49,958 nucleotides of DNA from Phallusia fumigata. Lineage: Eukaryota; Chordata; Ascidiacea; Phlebobranchia; Ascidiidae. Every line of letters begins with the position of its first letter. The first letter of the stretch is position 1. The translations under genes were made by a program, and so were the position numbers. This document shows positions 23,977 to 34,198 of this stretch, piece by piece. Below the pieces are notes generated by a model. The model did not search any database and was not told the origin of the DNA. It saw only the letters and a program-made list of their open reading frames with translations. The stretch spans positions 1 to 49,958 of the forward strand of contig QXVZ01032366.1 of NCBI GenBank assembly GCA_008931825.1, read 5' to 3'.

Positions 23977-24075
23977 ATGTGTATGTAAATTGTTCCGGAA
24001 TGTGGATTGAAAATTCTGCACCAACAAAAGCAGTGGATGAATCCAGTGTATATGCATCATGATTGCACGCGAAAT
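23977..24075 (+). other. D-type exon cassette family
   Basis: Defined by CTGTTGTAAGTTTTGTTGCAG upstream (one base varies among copies) and a donor AAAT|GTAAG. Copies: 23977-24075, about 25675-25762 (acceptor CAG changed to CAT), 29798-29867 and 30594-30659. Each ends in a conserved CAYRMAAAT. Lengths of 99, 88, 70 and 66 nt argue against a conserved reading frame, although the last two are individually open. Confidence 0.45.
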
Positions 24076-24197
24076 GTAAGTAAACAAACTTCAAGGCATG
24101 GTAATGTGCTTCGACATCTTTTATTTTCGTGTTTTCGGTCAAGCCGGTATGTTTTTTGTCTGGAAATGTTTAACATTCATATTTGTAAATAAACTTA

Positions 24198-24258
24198 TTC
24201 GGCGTTGGTACAAAAGCAAACTGGGGTGTATACTTGTTTGCTTCGGATCGATACCGAA
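24198..24258 (+). ncRNA. G-family hairpin 2, variant loop
   Basis: TTCGG/CCGAA closes the base, and AAGCAAACT pairs with TGTTTGCTT near the tip. The loop is GGTGTATA instead of GGTGCACA. The linked acceptor is also damaged (TTTCGG for TTTCAG), so this unit may be dead. Confidence 0.45.
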
Positions 24259-24473
24259 ATGTAATTTGTTTTTTGTAGCTCGGACAACTTGTCAAATGGT
24301 ACTGCATTTTGTTTCGGTTACTCTTGTTGCATCTCAATAAAGCTGTCATGCCGTCCGATGATTGCTCGATCGCCGCCCGCACATTTTAATCTAAAAACAC
24401 CTTGACACAACCAGGCAAGTAAATCTTTATGGTCGGCTATATCTAATTACGGATTAACTGTTGTTAAATTTTC

Positions 24474-24538
24474 GTTCGAGCATACGAAGACAGTATAACG
24501 TGCACTTATCCTGTTTTTGCATGTTGACAAATTGAAAC
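24474..24538 (+). ncRNA. B-family hairpin 3
   Basis: GAGCATACGAAGACAG pairs with CTGTTTTTGCATGTTGAC. Two C-to-T changes in the 3' arm turn one G-C pair into a G-U pair and leave one mismatch. The loop is CGTGCAC. Exon acceptor TTTCGCAG follows at about 24600. Confidence 0.52.
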
Positions 24539-25837
24539 GTGTAATGAACTATATAGGTGACATAGTTGAAATCCCGGTACTGTTTCTGCTTTGTTTCGCA
24601 GAAAAAGACACAGAAGCGAAGCGAAAGAATAAGATGAAACGAAGTAAGTTAAGTTACTATTTTCATTGACGTCCTGGTGTAATTACAACTCTCACAAAAA
24701 TACTGAACTTCACTTTTCAACAGCCCTCCCATGCTCAATAGGGCACATGTCTTCTTTGTTTAAAACGCCTGTTTGCTGCATAATTGTCTCATCGTGTATG
24801 ACAAAAATAGTTTGTTGGTTGCTGAGCCCCCTCGCTGCGAGTTGGGATAGTTATGTTCTGAAAGGTTAGAAGTGGCAGCCATGAGCCTCAAATGAAGTGC
24901 AATAAAATGTCAATATTTTGAACATGCCTTTTATCCTGCCCAGAAGTTTTTGTCAATGCACGGCCGCCATTACATATACTCTCATACATAAAATCAAATC
25001 CGCGCCTAAACAGCACCTGAGGATGTCAAGGAATCTGAGGATCTAAATCCTAAAAGTAAGTAAACTAACAACAGCAGTATATTAAAATACAAAGCAAATT
25101 GCTAAAGGCAAAACTATACTGTGCATGCTGTAAAACGTCGCGTTTAGTTGAAAATTGTCGATTTATAGCAAATAACGATATACTATACGCAGTTCAAAAA
25201 GTTACAATACGCAAATACGGAGCACTAAATATTTATAGAATGAGTTGAACTATGAGTTAAATGGGCGATAACAAAGGTAAAGCAAAATTTTAAAATTATA
25301 ACTAAGTTTCGTGAACACTTCCCCGTTGCTGTTACGAATAGCTAGCCCGGTGTTGATTTTTGCATGATTTGCATGTTGCACTTACTATCTTGCATGCCAC
25401 GTTTGTTCCGTTGGCTATTCGGTTGTCAGCATCGATCGAATTGTCCACATTAAATTGTTAACAAATCCCCCAAACCAAAACTGTTTAAATTGCGAAAGGC
25501 TTGCGTATTAAGTACACTGTAGGTCAGCGAATTGAACGGTAAATACGCAGTAAAATTAATCGTAGCTACACCGTCTAAGTAATTTTACCCGGATGAATAC
25601 ACGTGGAATATTACACCTAATATATCGTTGAGCTTGTACATCGAACTTCAACACTGTTGTTAGTTTTGTTGCATATGTGTATGAAACTGGTCCGCAACAT
25701 GGATTAAAAAAGCTTTTCTAACAAAAGCACCGGTTTATGTTTATCAAGATCGCATGCCAAATGTAAGTAAACAACCTTCCATACACGATTATGTGCTTCG
25801 ACATCTGTTTTAGTGTCGAGCCATTCATTATTTTTTT

Positions 25838-25899
25838 TCGGCGTCGATGCAAACGTAAACTGGGTGAACATTAAAGTTTGCTTCTGGACCAATACCGAA
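25838..25899 (+). ncRNA. G-family hairpin 3, loop decayed
   Basis: The base TTCGG/CCGAA and the arm GTAAACT/AGTTTGC are kept, but the loop reads GGTGAACA and an extra TAA interrupts the 3' arm. The downstream acceptor TTTTGTTTCAG (25969) is intact. Confidence 0.42.
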
Positions 25900-26143
25900 A
25901 TATAATCTATTGTTTTGAAAGCTTGGACAACTTGTTAAATTGTACTGCTGTTCGTCCATTTTGTTTCAGGTACTCGTGTGGCTTCTAAACAATGCTGTCA
26001 TGGCCTCCGCTAATTGCTCGACCGCCGCCCGGACATTTAAAACTGAATAAACGTTGTCAAGAAAATTTACGAGAAACAGGAAAATAATCTTAAACGGTCT
26101 AGTAAATCTGATTAACGATTAACTGGTGATGTGTTACTTTATA

Positions 26144-26198
26144 GTTTGAGCATACAAAGTCAGTATAATGTGCACTTATCCTGTCTTTGCATGTTCAC
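26144..26198 (+). ncRNA. B-family hairpin 4 with a compensatory pair
   Basis: The arm CATACAAAGTCAG faces CTGTCTTTGCATG. Relative to copy 1, one G-C pair has become A-T by changes in both arms. The loop is TGTGCAC. The acceptor TTTCGCAG follows near 26276. Confidence 0.5.
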
Positions 26199-26929
26199 AT
26201 ATTTAAAAGTGTTGTTAACTATATAGGTTAGATATCACTTTGAGCTTTTAGTACTGCTTTTGCGTTGTTTCGCAGATAAAGCAATCCTTGTGCGCGTATG
26301 CGGGCATAGAAGAACACAATGGAAAAGTCAAGTTAAGTTACCCATTTAAAGTAAATTTTAAGAGTAAAGTAAATCTAACTAACGATGCTAAAATATTACA
26401 TTTGACGCTAAATTTTTGTACTGCCCCTGTTTTCTTTCAAAGGAGAAGGAGATGAAACGGTGATGGTTCTTATGTATTCGATTGGAAGAAAACTCATGAT
26501 GGAAAAGACAGTGGCTTCACACAGTTAAGTTGCGAATTTTCGTTTCGGTCTTGGCCAATTTTTTTCTCTTTTAATAGGTTCGCACTCGGGACCTATAATT
26601 ATTGCCAAACACATATTGCCCCCTTTATGTAATGGCGCAGAGTTATTATTTAGCGAGAAAATTATAAAACATGTTAACACATGTTACAACAAACTTAATT
26701 CTTGTTGCTTTTGTTCAGGTTTTTTTTCAAATCCGTTTCAAACAACACCTCAACTTCGACATGAATTCATAAAGGCGGAAGCCATGTGGAAGTCAACGTG
26801 TCTGCAACAACTATTGGCTAAATGTGAGTACACTTTCCAATAATAAAAGCGCGTGTTTAATTGACGTTCAGCACAATACAACTTAAACCAGTTGTTAAAA
26901 CCATAAACAAAAGTAAGGCATTTGACGGT

Positions 26930-27105
26930 TATTGAGCGCGCCTGTGACCTTTCAGAAGTCAGCGTTTTGATTGGTCGATACAAAAAGAGGAAAAAAGCCA
27001 TCCACTTCGATCTGATGAGTCATTCTTTTCTTTTGTAACTCGTGGTGAAGGTAGCGTTGGGTGAGGGGGCGATTTAAAGACGGCTCAGAAGCGGAAAGTA
27101 TTCGG
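26930..27105 (+). promoter_or_regulatory. Putative promoter and first exon, copy 2
   Basis: A diverged duplicate of 21740-21936: GTGACCT, AGCGTTTTGATTGGT (inverted CCAAT box at 26970), an AAAAAGAGGAAAA run, TGAGTCA (27016-27022), CGGCTCAGAAGCGGAAAG and the donor CGG|GTAATT at 27105/27106. G hairpin 4 begins 28 nt later. A third, promoter-poor copy of the exon part lies at 27680-27776. Confidence 0.42.
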
Positions 27106-27132
27106 GTAATTTTAATGTGATGAATAAACTTT

Positions 27133-27194
27133 TTCGGTGTCGATGCAAAAGCAAACTGGGGTGCACACTAGTTTGCTTCCGGACCAATACCGAA
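27133..27194 (+). ncRNA. G-family hairpin 4
   Basis: TTCGGT/ACCGAA closes a 62-nt stem-loop whose upper stem AAGCAAACT/AGTTTGCTT is fully paired up to the loop region GGGTGCACAC. The middle of the stem is an internal loop. Acceptor TTTTGTTTCAG at 27268. Confidence 0.55.
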
Positions 27195-27437
27195 TTGTTA
27201 TTTGTAGCTCCGTAAGTTTGGATAAGTTACCAAATGCACGGAACTGCTGTTGCATCATTTTGTTTCAGGTTCTCGTGTGGCTTCTGATTAATTCCGTAAC
27301 GCCATCCACTGATTGCTCGACCGCCGCTTCGACCATTAAAACTGAAGAAAAATAGTCAAAGAAAACTGGCAATAAAATCTTTACTCTGAAGTAAATCTAA
27401 CTTTACGATTACCTGGTGTTACATTATGTGAAATGTT

Positions 27438-27490
27438 ATGTCGAGCATACAAAGACAGTGTAAGGTGCACTTATGCTGTCTTCGCATGCT
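27438..27490 (+). ncRNA. B-family hairpin 5
   Basis: TCGAGCATACAAAGACAG faces CTGTCTTCGCATG with loop GGTGCAC. One former G-C pair is A-C here, halfway to the A-T state of copy 4. The outer GACA is missing from the 3' arm. Confidence 0.48.
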
Positions 27491-27797
27491 AAAATATTTA
27501 TTCTGTTTTAACCAGGTTACATTTGGTGCTGAGTTCTTCGTACTGTTTCTTTTTTTTCACAGAGTTCTCATCATTTATTTGAGTGGAGGAGAACCAAGAT
27601 TTTTTCTCATGGGCTCGAACTCATTTTCTCATGGGCTCGAACCCGGGATCTACAATTACAGTCAAACACAAAGAGATCCACATCGATCTGAAGCGTGCGA
27701 TGAATCATTCTTTTCTTTTGTAACTCGGAAAGGGAAAGGCTCAAATACGGCTCAGAAGCGGATATTATTCAGGTTGTTTATTGTTGTAACATTTTTT

Positions 27798-27855
27798 TTC
27801 GGTGCAAAGTAAATTGGGGTGCACACTAATTTACTTCTGGACCGATACTGCAATG
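27798..27855 (+). ncRNA. G-family hairpin 5 with two compensatory pairs
   Basis: The upper stem reads AAGTAAATT/AATTTACTT where copy 4 has AAGCAAACT/AGTTTGCTT. Two C-G pairs have become T-A by changes on both sides, with the loop GGTGCACA unchanged. This is direct support for a selected or gene-converted stem. Confidence 0.55.
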
Positions 27856-28053
27856 TAATTTGTTGTTTGGTAAGTTTAGAGAAGTTATCAAATGCACGGT
27901 ACTGCTGTTGGATCATTTCGTTTCAGGTTCTCGGTGGCTTCTGATTGTTGTTGTGATACCATCGGTTGATTGCTCGACCGCCACTTGGTCCTTTAAAAAT
28001 GGTGAAAGAAAAGAGGCAAGGAAATCTTAAATATAACTGAACAATAAACTGGT

Positions 28054-28098
28054 GTTCATACGAAGGCAGTATAATGTGCACTTATCCTGTCTATGAAC
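28054..28098 (+). ncRNA. B-family hairpin 6, rearranged base
   Basis: A shortened copy. GTTCATA pairs with TATGAAC at the base and ATAA..TTAT near the tip, with loop TGTGCAC. CGAA of the 5' arm is left unpaired, so the 3' arm has lost bases yet a hairpin is kept. Confidence 0.45.
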
Positions 28099-28722
28099 GC
28101 TAACATAATTGAACTGTTTTGACTAAATAACATTTGGTGCCAAACTTTTCGTATTGCTCCTGTATTTTTTTTACAGAAGAAGAAACGAAGAGTTCTCATT
28201 TGTTAGACTGGAAAAGAACCAGGATGAAAAAGAGTGGTATCAAACAGTTAAGTGGCGAATTTTTGTTTTTCTTCCGGTCAATAATTTTTGTCTTTTTTAC
28301 GGGGTTCAAACCCGGGACGTATTATTACTGTCAAATATACAATGCCCTTATTGGTGTAATTTAGTTAACAATTGTTTCTACGTATTCATACGACAATCAT
28401 GTTTTTGATTAATTTTATTTGATTTACAAATTTAGCCTTGTGCAATGACGCAACATTATTATTTAGGCTTTAATGTTGTTAACTAAGCAAGTTTAAAGCA
28501 ACCTACTTGCATGTTTGCTGCGTGATTGACGACTAATAATTAATATGTTTGACATGACGTCGGTACATTTACGATTAACTTCAATTACTTTAGTTTTGTT
28601 GCAGATTTTCGTCCAATCCCTTCTTCGAACTACTAGTCAGAAATTGCAACGCGCATAGAAGACAACCGGAGACGTCCCAGAATAGTCAACAACAATCATC
28701 GTTTGGTGTCTATTACTTTTCC

Positions 28723-28779
28723 TGTCGACCTACGTGAAGGCAGTCTAGCGTGCACCTACACTGTTTTCGCGTGTTGACA
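28723..28779 (+). ncRNA. B-family hairpin 7, diverged
   Basis: TGTC/GACA closes the base; ACG/CGT and GAAGGCAG/CTGTTTTC (two G-U pairs) form the stem, and TAG/CTA sit next to the loop hexamer GTGCAC. The sequence has drifted but the fold and loop are conserved. Acceptor GTTACAG at 28843, then an exon (GAAACGAAACGG...) with donor AAG|GTGGGT. Confidence 0.5.
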
Positions 28780-30067
28780 AACATTTTCTTAAGTTGGTGA
28801 CATATCGTTTTTAATTCTTAGTACTTCTCTGCTTCGTGTTACAGGAAACGAAACGGAGCCGGAGTGAGCGTGTTTTCAGTTGCGACGAAACCAAGGTGGG
28901 TAGAACTGTGGCTTCAAATTAAGTCAAGTTAATGTTAAAGAGTACTCTTTTTGTATGGGTTTCAAAGTTTATCCAAGCAAGGGTAATGTTTTTCTTAGTT
29001 TGGTTTTGTCAATATGACAACTCTTATTTCATGGGTTACGTTATATTTTGGCAGGTAATAAGTGCCACCTGAATTTCGACATGACTTCATAATGGTGGAA
29101 GCAAAGTGCAAGTTAACGTGTCCGCAGAAACTAACTGCTAAATGTAAGTAAACTTACATAAAAAAGGAAGGAGTTTAATCGACGTTCAGCAGAATACAAC
29201 CCAAAACCAAGTTGCCAAAACCATAAGTTGCAGTAAGGCATTTCTTGGATATAAAGCGTGCCTGTGACGTTTCAGAACCAAGCGATCCAATTAGAATGGT
29301 TCGTATAGATTTGCTACATTAAATAGTTTTGCTTACAAATAGTTGGCGATGGGTAGAGTGCAACCCAAAACCAGAGGTTAAAACCACATGATGTACGTTG
29401 TTATAATATTTACCCGCAGGTTGCGAATAGTACAGACGTAGAAGTTAATTTTTTCTAATATAAACCTGATGCTGCTCCGAATAGCGAGTCCGGTGTTGTT
29501 TACTGCATGATGATTTGCATGTTGCACTTACTTTCTTGCTTGTCACGTGTGTTCCGGTGGCTATTCGGTTGTCAGTATCGGTAGAAGTGTCCACATCCAC
29601 GTATTTAATAAAACTTAAATCTAATAAACTTATAACGGATGAAATAAAGTTATTTTATTAAGGTCAGCAAACTGACGACAGGACATACCATCAAATCAAT
29701 CTTAAACCCATTTGCTACTTAAATTCAAAGGTTAATGCCACATCTAATATTGGGCATAACTGCTCAAACATGAATTCTGTTGTTAGTTTTGTTGCAGATG
29801 CAGCGACAAAAGTTTCTGGAGGATCCGGCACACAACGTAACGGTATTCGATGCGTTACACAACAAATGTAAGCGAACTATTTTTTATGTTTAGTGTGTGT
29901 TCATTTTGCTTATTGGTAATGTAAGTATCAATTACTGTGACGAAGAAATTAACCAAATCTAAATCATCAAACAGGCATTTGTACAGTTCTGTTAAAAAAA
30001 TTTCTACTGTGGGACTAATGGAACAAAATCGTATTTTTTGTCAAAAAACAAATATACGTAATACGGA

Positions 30068-30094
30068 GGTGGTACAGAGTGCACGCTGACCGCC
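30068..30094 (+). ncRNA. E-family hairpin
   Basis: GGTGGT(A)CAG pairs with CTGACCGCC around loop AGTGCACG. A decayed relative at about 30885-30920 keeps GTGCACGCTGGCCGCC but has lost its 5' arm; at 37400 only the 3' arm remains. Stems GGGTGG/CCGCCC with an altered loop precede the F3-type exons (38438-38467, and near 38764, 40080, 44498, 45838 and 49061) and seem to derive from it. Exon at about 30201-30270 ends CAACAG|GTAAG. Confidence 0.42.
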
Positions 30095-30352
30095 CCTTAT
30101 ACGACAATGGCATTAATTGTTCTGAACACATTTTTAAATACAAAATCGTCACTAGTAGCGTTAGATCTCCCACTCGATATTATTGTCCTTTTCCTTTAGA
30201 ACCTTCTAGCACTGGAACGACACCGGAGACAATTACGAACAAATGATTGAAACCATCTGATGGTCAACAGGTAAGCCATGCAAATTACCAATAAACGAAG
30301 CGTAAGTAAAAGATAATGCTGGAGGATCAATTGGCCAAACAAAATTTGTTTG

Positions 30353-30390
30353 GTGAAGCCACATCAGGTTGCACACTGTTCATCCTTCGC
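30353..30390 (+). ncRNA. H-family hairpin 1
   Basis: GTGAAGCCACATCAGGTTGCACACTG-type arm facing TTCATCCTTCGC. Several mismatches, and the loop hexamer is TTGCAC, a decayed or diverging copy. It lies between the E exon and a D exon. Confidence 0.35.
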
Positions 30391-31091
30391 GATATGCTTT
30401 TACGGAATCATTTTGCAATAGGTGGCGTAAAGATATGGCTTACCGCTTACGTACCGCTTACAAGAAAAGTTAGGCCAGCAAACTAAGACTAAAATATACT
30501 TAAACTCATTTGCTACACTCGAATGTAAGGTAATCCTTCAAACCTTGAGGCTTAACTGTTCGAACTTGAATGCTGTTGTTAGTTTTGTTGCAGATGCAGC
30601 AGTAAAAGCAGTGAAGGAATGCGGTACCCAAATGTTATTCTATGCATCACACAACAAATGTAAGCAAACAGGTAAAATACATTTTCCCTTTAGTGGGTGT
30701 TAAATTCTGCTTATTGTTTTTGTAGGCATGTATTTTTGCGAAGAAGTAAAAAGAAAAAAAACTGCCAGAATCGGCCGACCGGCATTTGCACAGTTAAGTG
30801 AAAATCATTTTTCTACCACGTGACTAAATAAACGAAATCGAAGTTTCGCTGCCTTTGAACACATAAACTTAATACGGACAAACATAAAGTGCACGCTGGC
30901 CGCCCCTTGCATGCCAATTGTATTGATTGTCCTAAACACTTAATCTTACGTCACAGGAGACAATCACTGCTTGTGGGACTGACGGAATTTGAAACGGACA
31001 TATGATTAAAATAATTCGATGGTCAACAGGTGAGTCGAGTACATTACCAGTAAAATAAACTCAAGATTATGCTGGAGGATCAATTGGCTAA

Positions 31092-31156
31092 ACAAAATTT
31101 GTTTTGTGAAGCCTAATCAGGGTGCACACTGTTTAGCCTTCGCGATATAATTTTGT
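31092..31156 (+). ncRNA. H-family hairpin 2, longest stem
   Basis: A 65-nt stem-loop. Arms from ACAAAATTTGTTTTG to AATCAG, and from CTGTTTAGC to AATTTTGT, pair at 25 of 28 positions with one bulged T around loop GGTGCACA. Loop length, arm length and few mismatches match a pre-miRNA. The acceptor TTTTTGTTTCAG lies at 31228 and the exon at 31229-31295 ends GAG|GTAAAC. Confidence 0.6.
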
Positions 31157-32352
31157 GAAATGGTTTGTAATAGACAGTGTATGGATATGATTTTGCATAT
31201 TTCTGGCTGTGTCATGTTTTTGTTTCAGGAACTTCTTAACTCACTGCTGACAAGTCAAATTAGGCCAGCAAACTTCTAGATCTTGCGCTGTCGAGGTAAA
31301 CTTTTGGTAACTAGAAACACAAAATTATTCTTTTTGTTAAAATTTAGACTTCGTATGTTGTCCTAATGGTTTGTATCTTAGGTGTAACATTTTATACTTT
31401 GATAAGTTACTGTTAAGAGCACTTGCTTATTTATAAGAGTGTTGCAAAATATATTTAGGCAAGCATAATATTTTGATTATTTGGCTTTGTCAAAACGTTT
31501 TATTATTACTAGCGACGTATAAATCAAATAATTTACAACAAATCGGTTCAAATCTTGTTGCATTTGTTCAGATTCTTTGCAAATCCGTTTCAAACAGCAC
31601 CTGAATTTGGACATGAATATCTGTAGGCGGAAGCCAGATACGAGTCAACGTGTCCGGAGCAACTACCTTCTGCATGTAAGTGAACTTACAAATATTAAAG
31701 TTTGTTAAATTACGATAACCGAATAGTACAAGCCCGAAATACCGATTTTTCCCAAGCAAAATCCAAAAAACTTATGATTGAAAATTAAAGTAAACTGATG
31801 TCGGACCATAAGCCATACTATCCCATCAACTTTAAACTTATTTGGTTCACTCCAATGTATAGGGAATCCTACATCTATTATTAGGTTTTCACTATATTTA
31901 TATTTTCATGCACTTTTTCCATGAAATGTTTGTTGGACTTACCTAAAACTTTTACAGCTGGTAGGTATGAGTTGTGCCATCTGTTTGTTTGACCCCATAG
32001 CCGCAGTGATTACCCCGCTAGCGCCCAATGAGTGTAACGTTTTGTAAACGTTTTGAATGCCTGCAAACACCACAAACGTAAAGTTTCTGTGATGATAGGG
32101 TCACAAAAGTGAAAATAGGGTTAGCTTTCATAGGTTATAAAAACTAGTGTAATAAAAATTGGTAAGTGATGTTTAACAGCGATTTTTCACCTTGCCCGTG
32201 TTTTTTAGTAACATAAGACCAGCGTCATTTGAAGGAGCTCTCTGGCCGTAGAGTGAATTTCCGACTTCAACGGCCTAATGCTCTAGGTAACTAACCTGTA
32301 GTCAAAGCGGTTTAAACCTCGAGGAACAATTTGTTAAACAATACTTGATTGC

Positions 32353-32388
32353 CGAAGGCTAACCAGGGTGCACACTGTTCAGCCTTCG
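32353..32388 (+). ncRNA. H-family hairpin 3
   Basis: CGAAGGCTAA/TTCAGCCTTCG with CAG/CTG around loop GGTGCACA. Acceptor TTGTTTCAG at 32471. Confidence 0.5.
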
Positions 32389-32683
32389 CTGTAAAATTTT
32401 GCGATATGATTTGAAAGTGTATACTGGAGATGAACTAGCATTTTTCTGTCTCTGGTATGTTATTGTTTCAGGAACTTTGGTTTTACCGCTGTCGGGAAAA
32501 AACCCGAATTTGTAAGAAGTTCACACCGTTTGTGGTTGTATGCTGGGATCGTAAACTCAAACGTTTAATACTCATGAGGTAAAATTAGTTAGAAGTAAAG
32601 TAATTTATGATTTAAACTTGAGAAAGATCAATTTGAAAATGTTTGATTGACAAATAAATTTCGTGTTCAAAATTTGATGTGTA

Positions 32684-32715
32684 AAGGCTAACCGGGGTGC
32701 ACACTGTTTAGCCTT
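32684..32715 (+). ncRNA. H-family hairpin 4
   Basis: AAGGCTAA/TTAGCCTT fully paired. Below it ATGTGTA can pair with CGCGTGT through G-U pairs on the plus strand. Loop GGTGCACA. Acceptor at 32791. Confidence 0.5.
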
Positions 32716-32940
32716 CGCGTGTTTTTGTGATATAGTTTACAAGTGCATAAAGAGGAATTGCCTTTTCGTCTTTGGTATGTTGTTGTTTCAGGAACTTTGG
32801 TCTTACCGCTGTCGATGGAAAATCTAAATTTGGGATATGGCTGTTTGTGGTAAGTAACTTACATTACCGATTTCAACTTGCAATCTCAGTTTAAACTTGT
32901 TTGTTTAACAATAAATTTCGTATTCGAAATTTGATTTGGT

Positions 32941-32974
32941 GAAGGCTAAACGGGGTGCACACTGTTTAGCCTTC
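32941..32974 (+). ncRNA. H-family hairpin 5
   Basis: GAAGGCTAA/TTAGCCTTC perfectly paired, loop region GGGTGCACAC. Acceptor TTTGTTTCAG at 33055, exon 33056-33166. Confidence 0.5.
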
Positions 32975-33203
32975 GCGACAGGTTTTTGCGATATAGTTGA
33001 CCAGTGTATAGAGATGAATTGGCATTTTTCTGTCTGTGGTATGTTTTTGTTTCAGAAACTTTGGTCTGAACCGCTGTCGAGGGAAAAATCGGATTAAGAG
33101 GAGACCATTTCTGGCTGTCAGATTGCTGGGATCGCAGACTCCACAAACGACTGAATGCTTAACAAGGTATTTATTTGTAGTCCAGTTCTTCGTCGGTTTA
33201 AAC

Positions 33204-33417
33204 CCGTGGTTTTCAAACTGTGCGATGCGACGCCTTAATTGGTGTTTCGTTTTAAAATTCAATGGGCGTCGCACAAAAATTCCGTAGCTTGTTGTTTTTG
33301 TATCAATAAATACAACATTGATAATACTCTTTTTTGATAAATTCTAATCGCTGGTGTGTCGAAAGTCCCAAACAACTTTTCAAAAGGCGTCGCATCAAAA
33401 AAGTTTGAGAAACACTG
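33204..33417. mobile_element. hAT-like MITE inside an array unit, copy A
   Basis: Termini CCGTGGTTTTCAAACT and AGTTTGAGAAACACTG, with GCGATGCGACGCC and GGCGTCGCATC as subterminal inverted repeats. Flanks GTTTAAAC (33196-33203) and GTTTCAAC (33418-33425) match at 7 of 8 bases. It sits in the intron after exon 33056-33166. The same element at the same place in the unit at 33936-34152 shows unit duplication after insertion. Confidence 0.78.
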
Positions 33418-33464
33418 GTTTCAACTTGTGTTAGGAACAATTTGTTACCCACAATTTGATTGCT

Positions 33465-33498
33465 AAAGGCTAACCAGGGTGCACACTGTTTAGTCTTT
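33465..33498 (+). ncRNA. H-family hairpin 6
   Basis: AAAGGCTAA faces TTAGTCTTT. One G-C pair is G-U here, the intermediate toward copy 8. Loop GGTGCACA. Acceptor TTTTTCAG at 33579. Confidence 0.5.
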
Positions 33499-33722
33499 GC
33501 CATAAGCTTTTGCGATATGATTCGCAAGTGTATAGAGATGACTTTTCGTTTTTCTGTCTCTGGTTTGTTTCTTTTTCAGAAACTTTCGCTGTCTAGAGAA
33601 AATCGGGATTAAGAACAGACAATTTTCGACTAAGATTGCTAGGATTGCCAACTTCACAAACGGCTGAATGCTCTAATTGCAGTCAAGTATATTACCAATT
33701 TAAACCTATGTCAGGAATGGAA

Positions 33723-33756
33723 AAAGGCTAACCAGGGTGCACACTATTTAGCCTTT
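33723..33756 (+). ncRNA. H-family hairpin 7
   Basis: AAAGGCTAA/TTAGCCTTT paired, loop region GGGTGCACAC. Acceptor at 33818, 62 nt after the stem. Confidence 0.5.
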
Positions 33757-33818
33757 GTGATATGATTTGCAAGCAAATCGAATTTGAAATTTACTATGTC
33801 TTGTATGTTTTGTTTCAG

Positions 33819-33897
33819 GAACTTTGGTCTGATGAAGAGGAGGCCATTTCTGGCTATATGATTGCTGGATCGCCGTCTACACAAACGGCTGAACAAG
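33819..33897 (+). other. F-type exon with an intact open frame
   Basis: The exon following TTTTGTTTCAG and ending CAAG|GTATTT reads ELWSDEEEAISGYMIAGSPS then TQTAEQ without a stop. Neighbouring copies at 33056-33166 and 34314-34419 match it but are broken by indels and stops. The EE-ISGC/Y-IAG core is shared with F2 and F3 exons. Either this is a last coding survivor or chance openness in 79 nt. Confidence 0.4.
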
Positions 33898-33935
33898 GTA
33901 TTTAATTGCAGTCCAACTATATTATCGGTTAAAAT

Positions 33936-34152
33936 CCGTGTTTCTTCAACTGTCCGTCACGACACCCTGATGCTTTTAGTTTTAATTTTCCAAGGGCATC
34001 GCCCAATAATTCCGTTTCGTAGCTTTTTGTTTTTATGTCAATAAATACAACCTTGATAATTACTTCTTTATTAAATTCTTTTCACTGGTGCGTCGAAAGT
34101 CTCAAAACAACTTTTCCAAAGGCGTCACATCAAAAATGTTTCAGAAACACTG
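33936..34152. mobile_element. hAT-like MITE inside an array unit, copy B
   Basis: Same 0.22-kb element as at 33204, in the equivalent position 38 nt after the exon donor at 33897/33898. Right terminus GAAACACTG, right flank GTTTAAAC. It was carried by duplication of the enclosing unit, not by a second insertion. Confidence 0.72.
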
Positions 34153-34198
34153 GTTTAAACATATCTAAAAACAATTTGTGAAACGCAATTTGATTGCT

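Noticed and set aside
27628..27665. Functional tRNA-Tyr gene on the minus strand
   Set aside because: Only anticodon-arm and T-arm-like pieces are recognisable; no acceptor stem, D arm or A-box.
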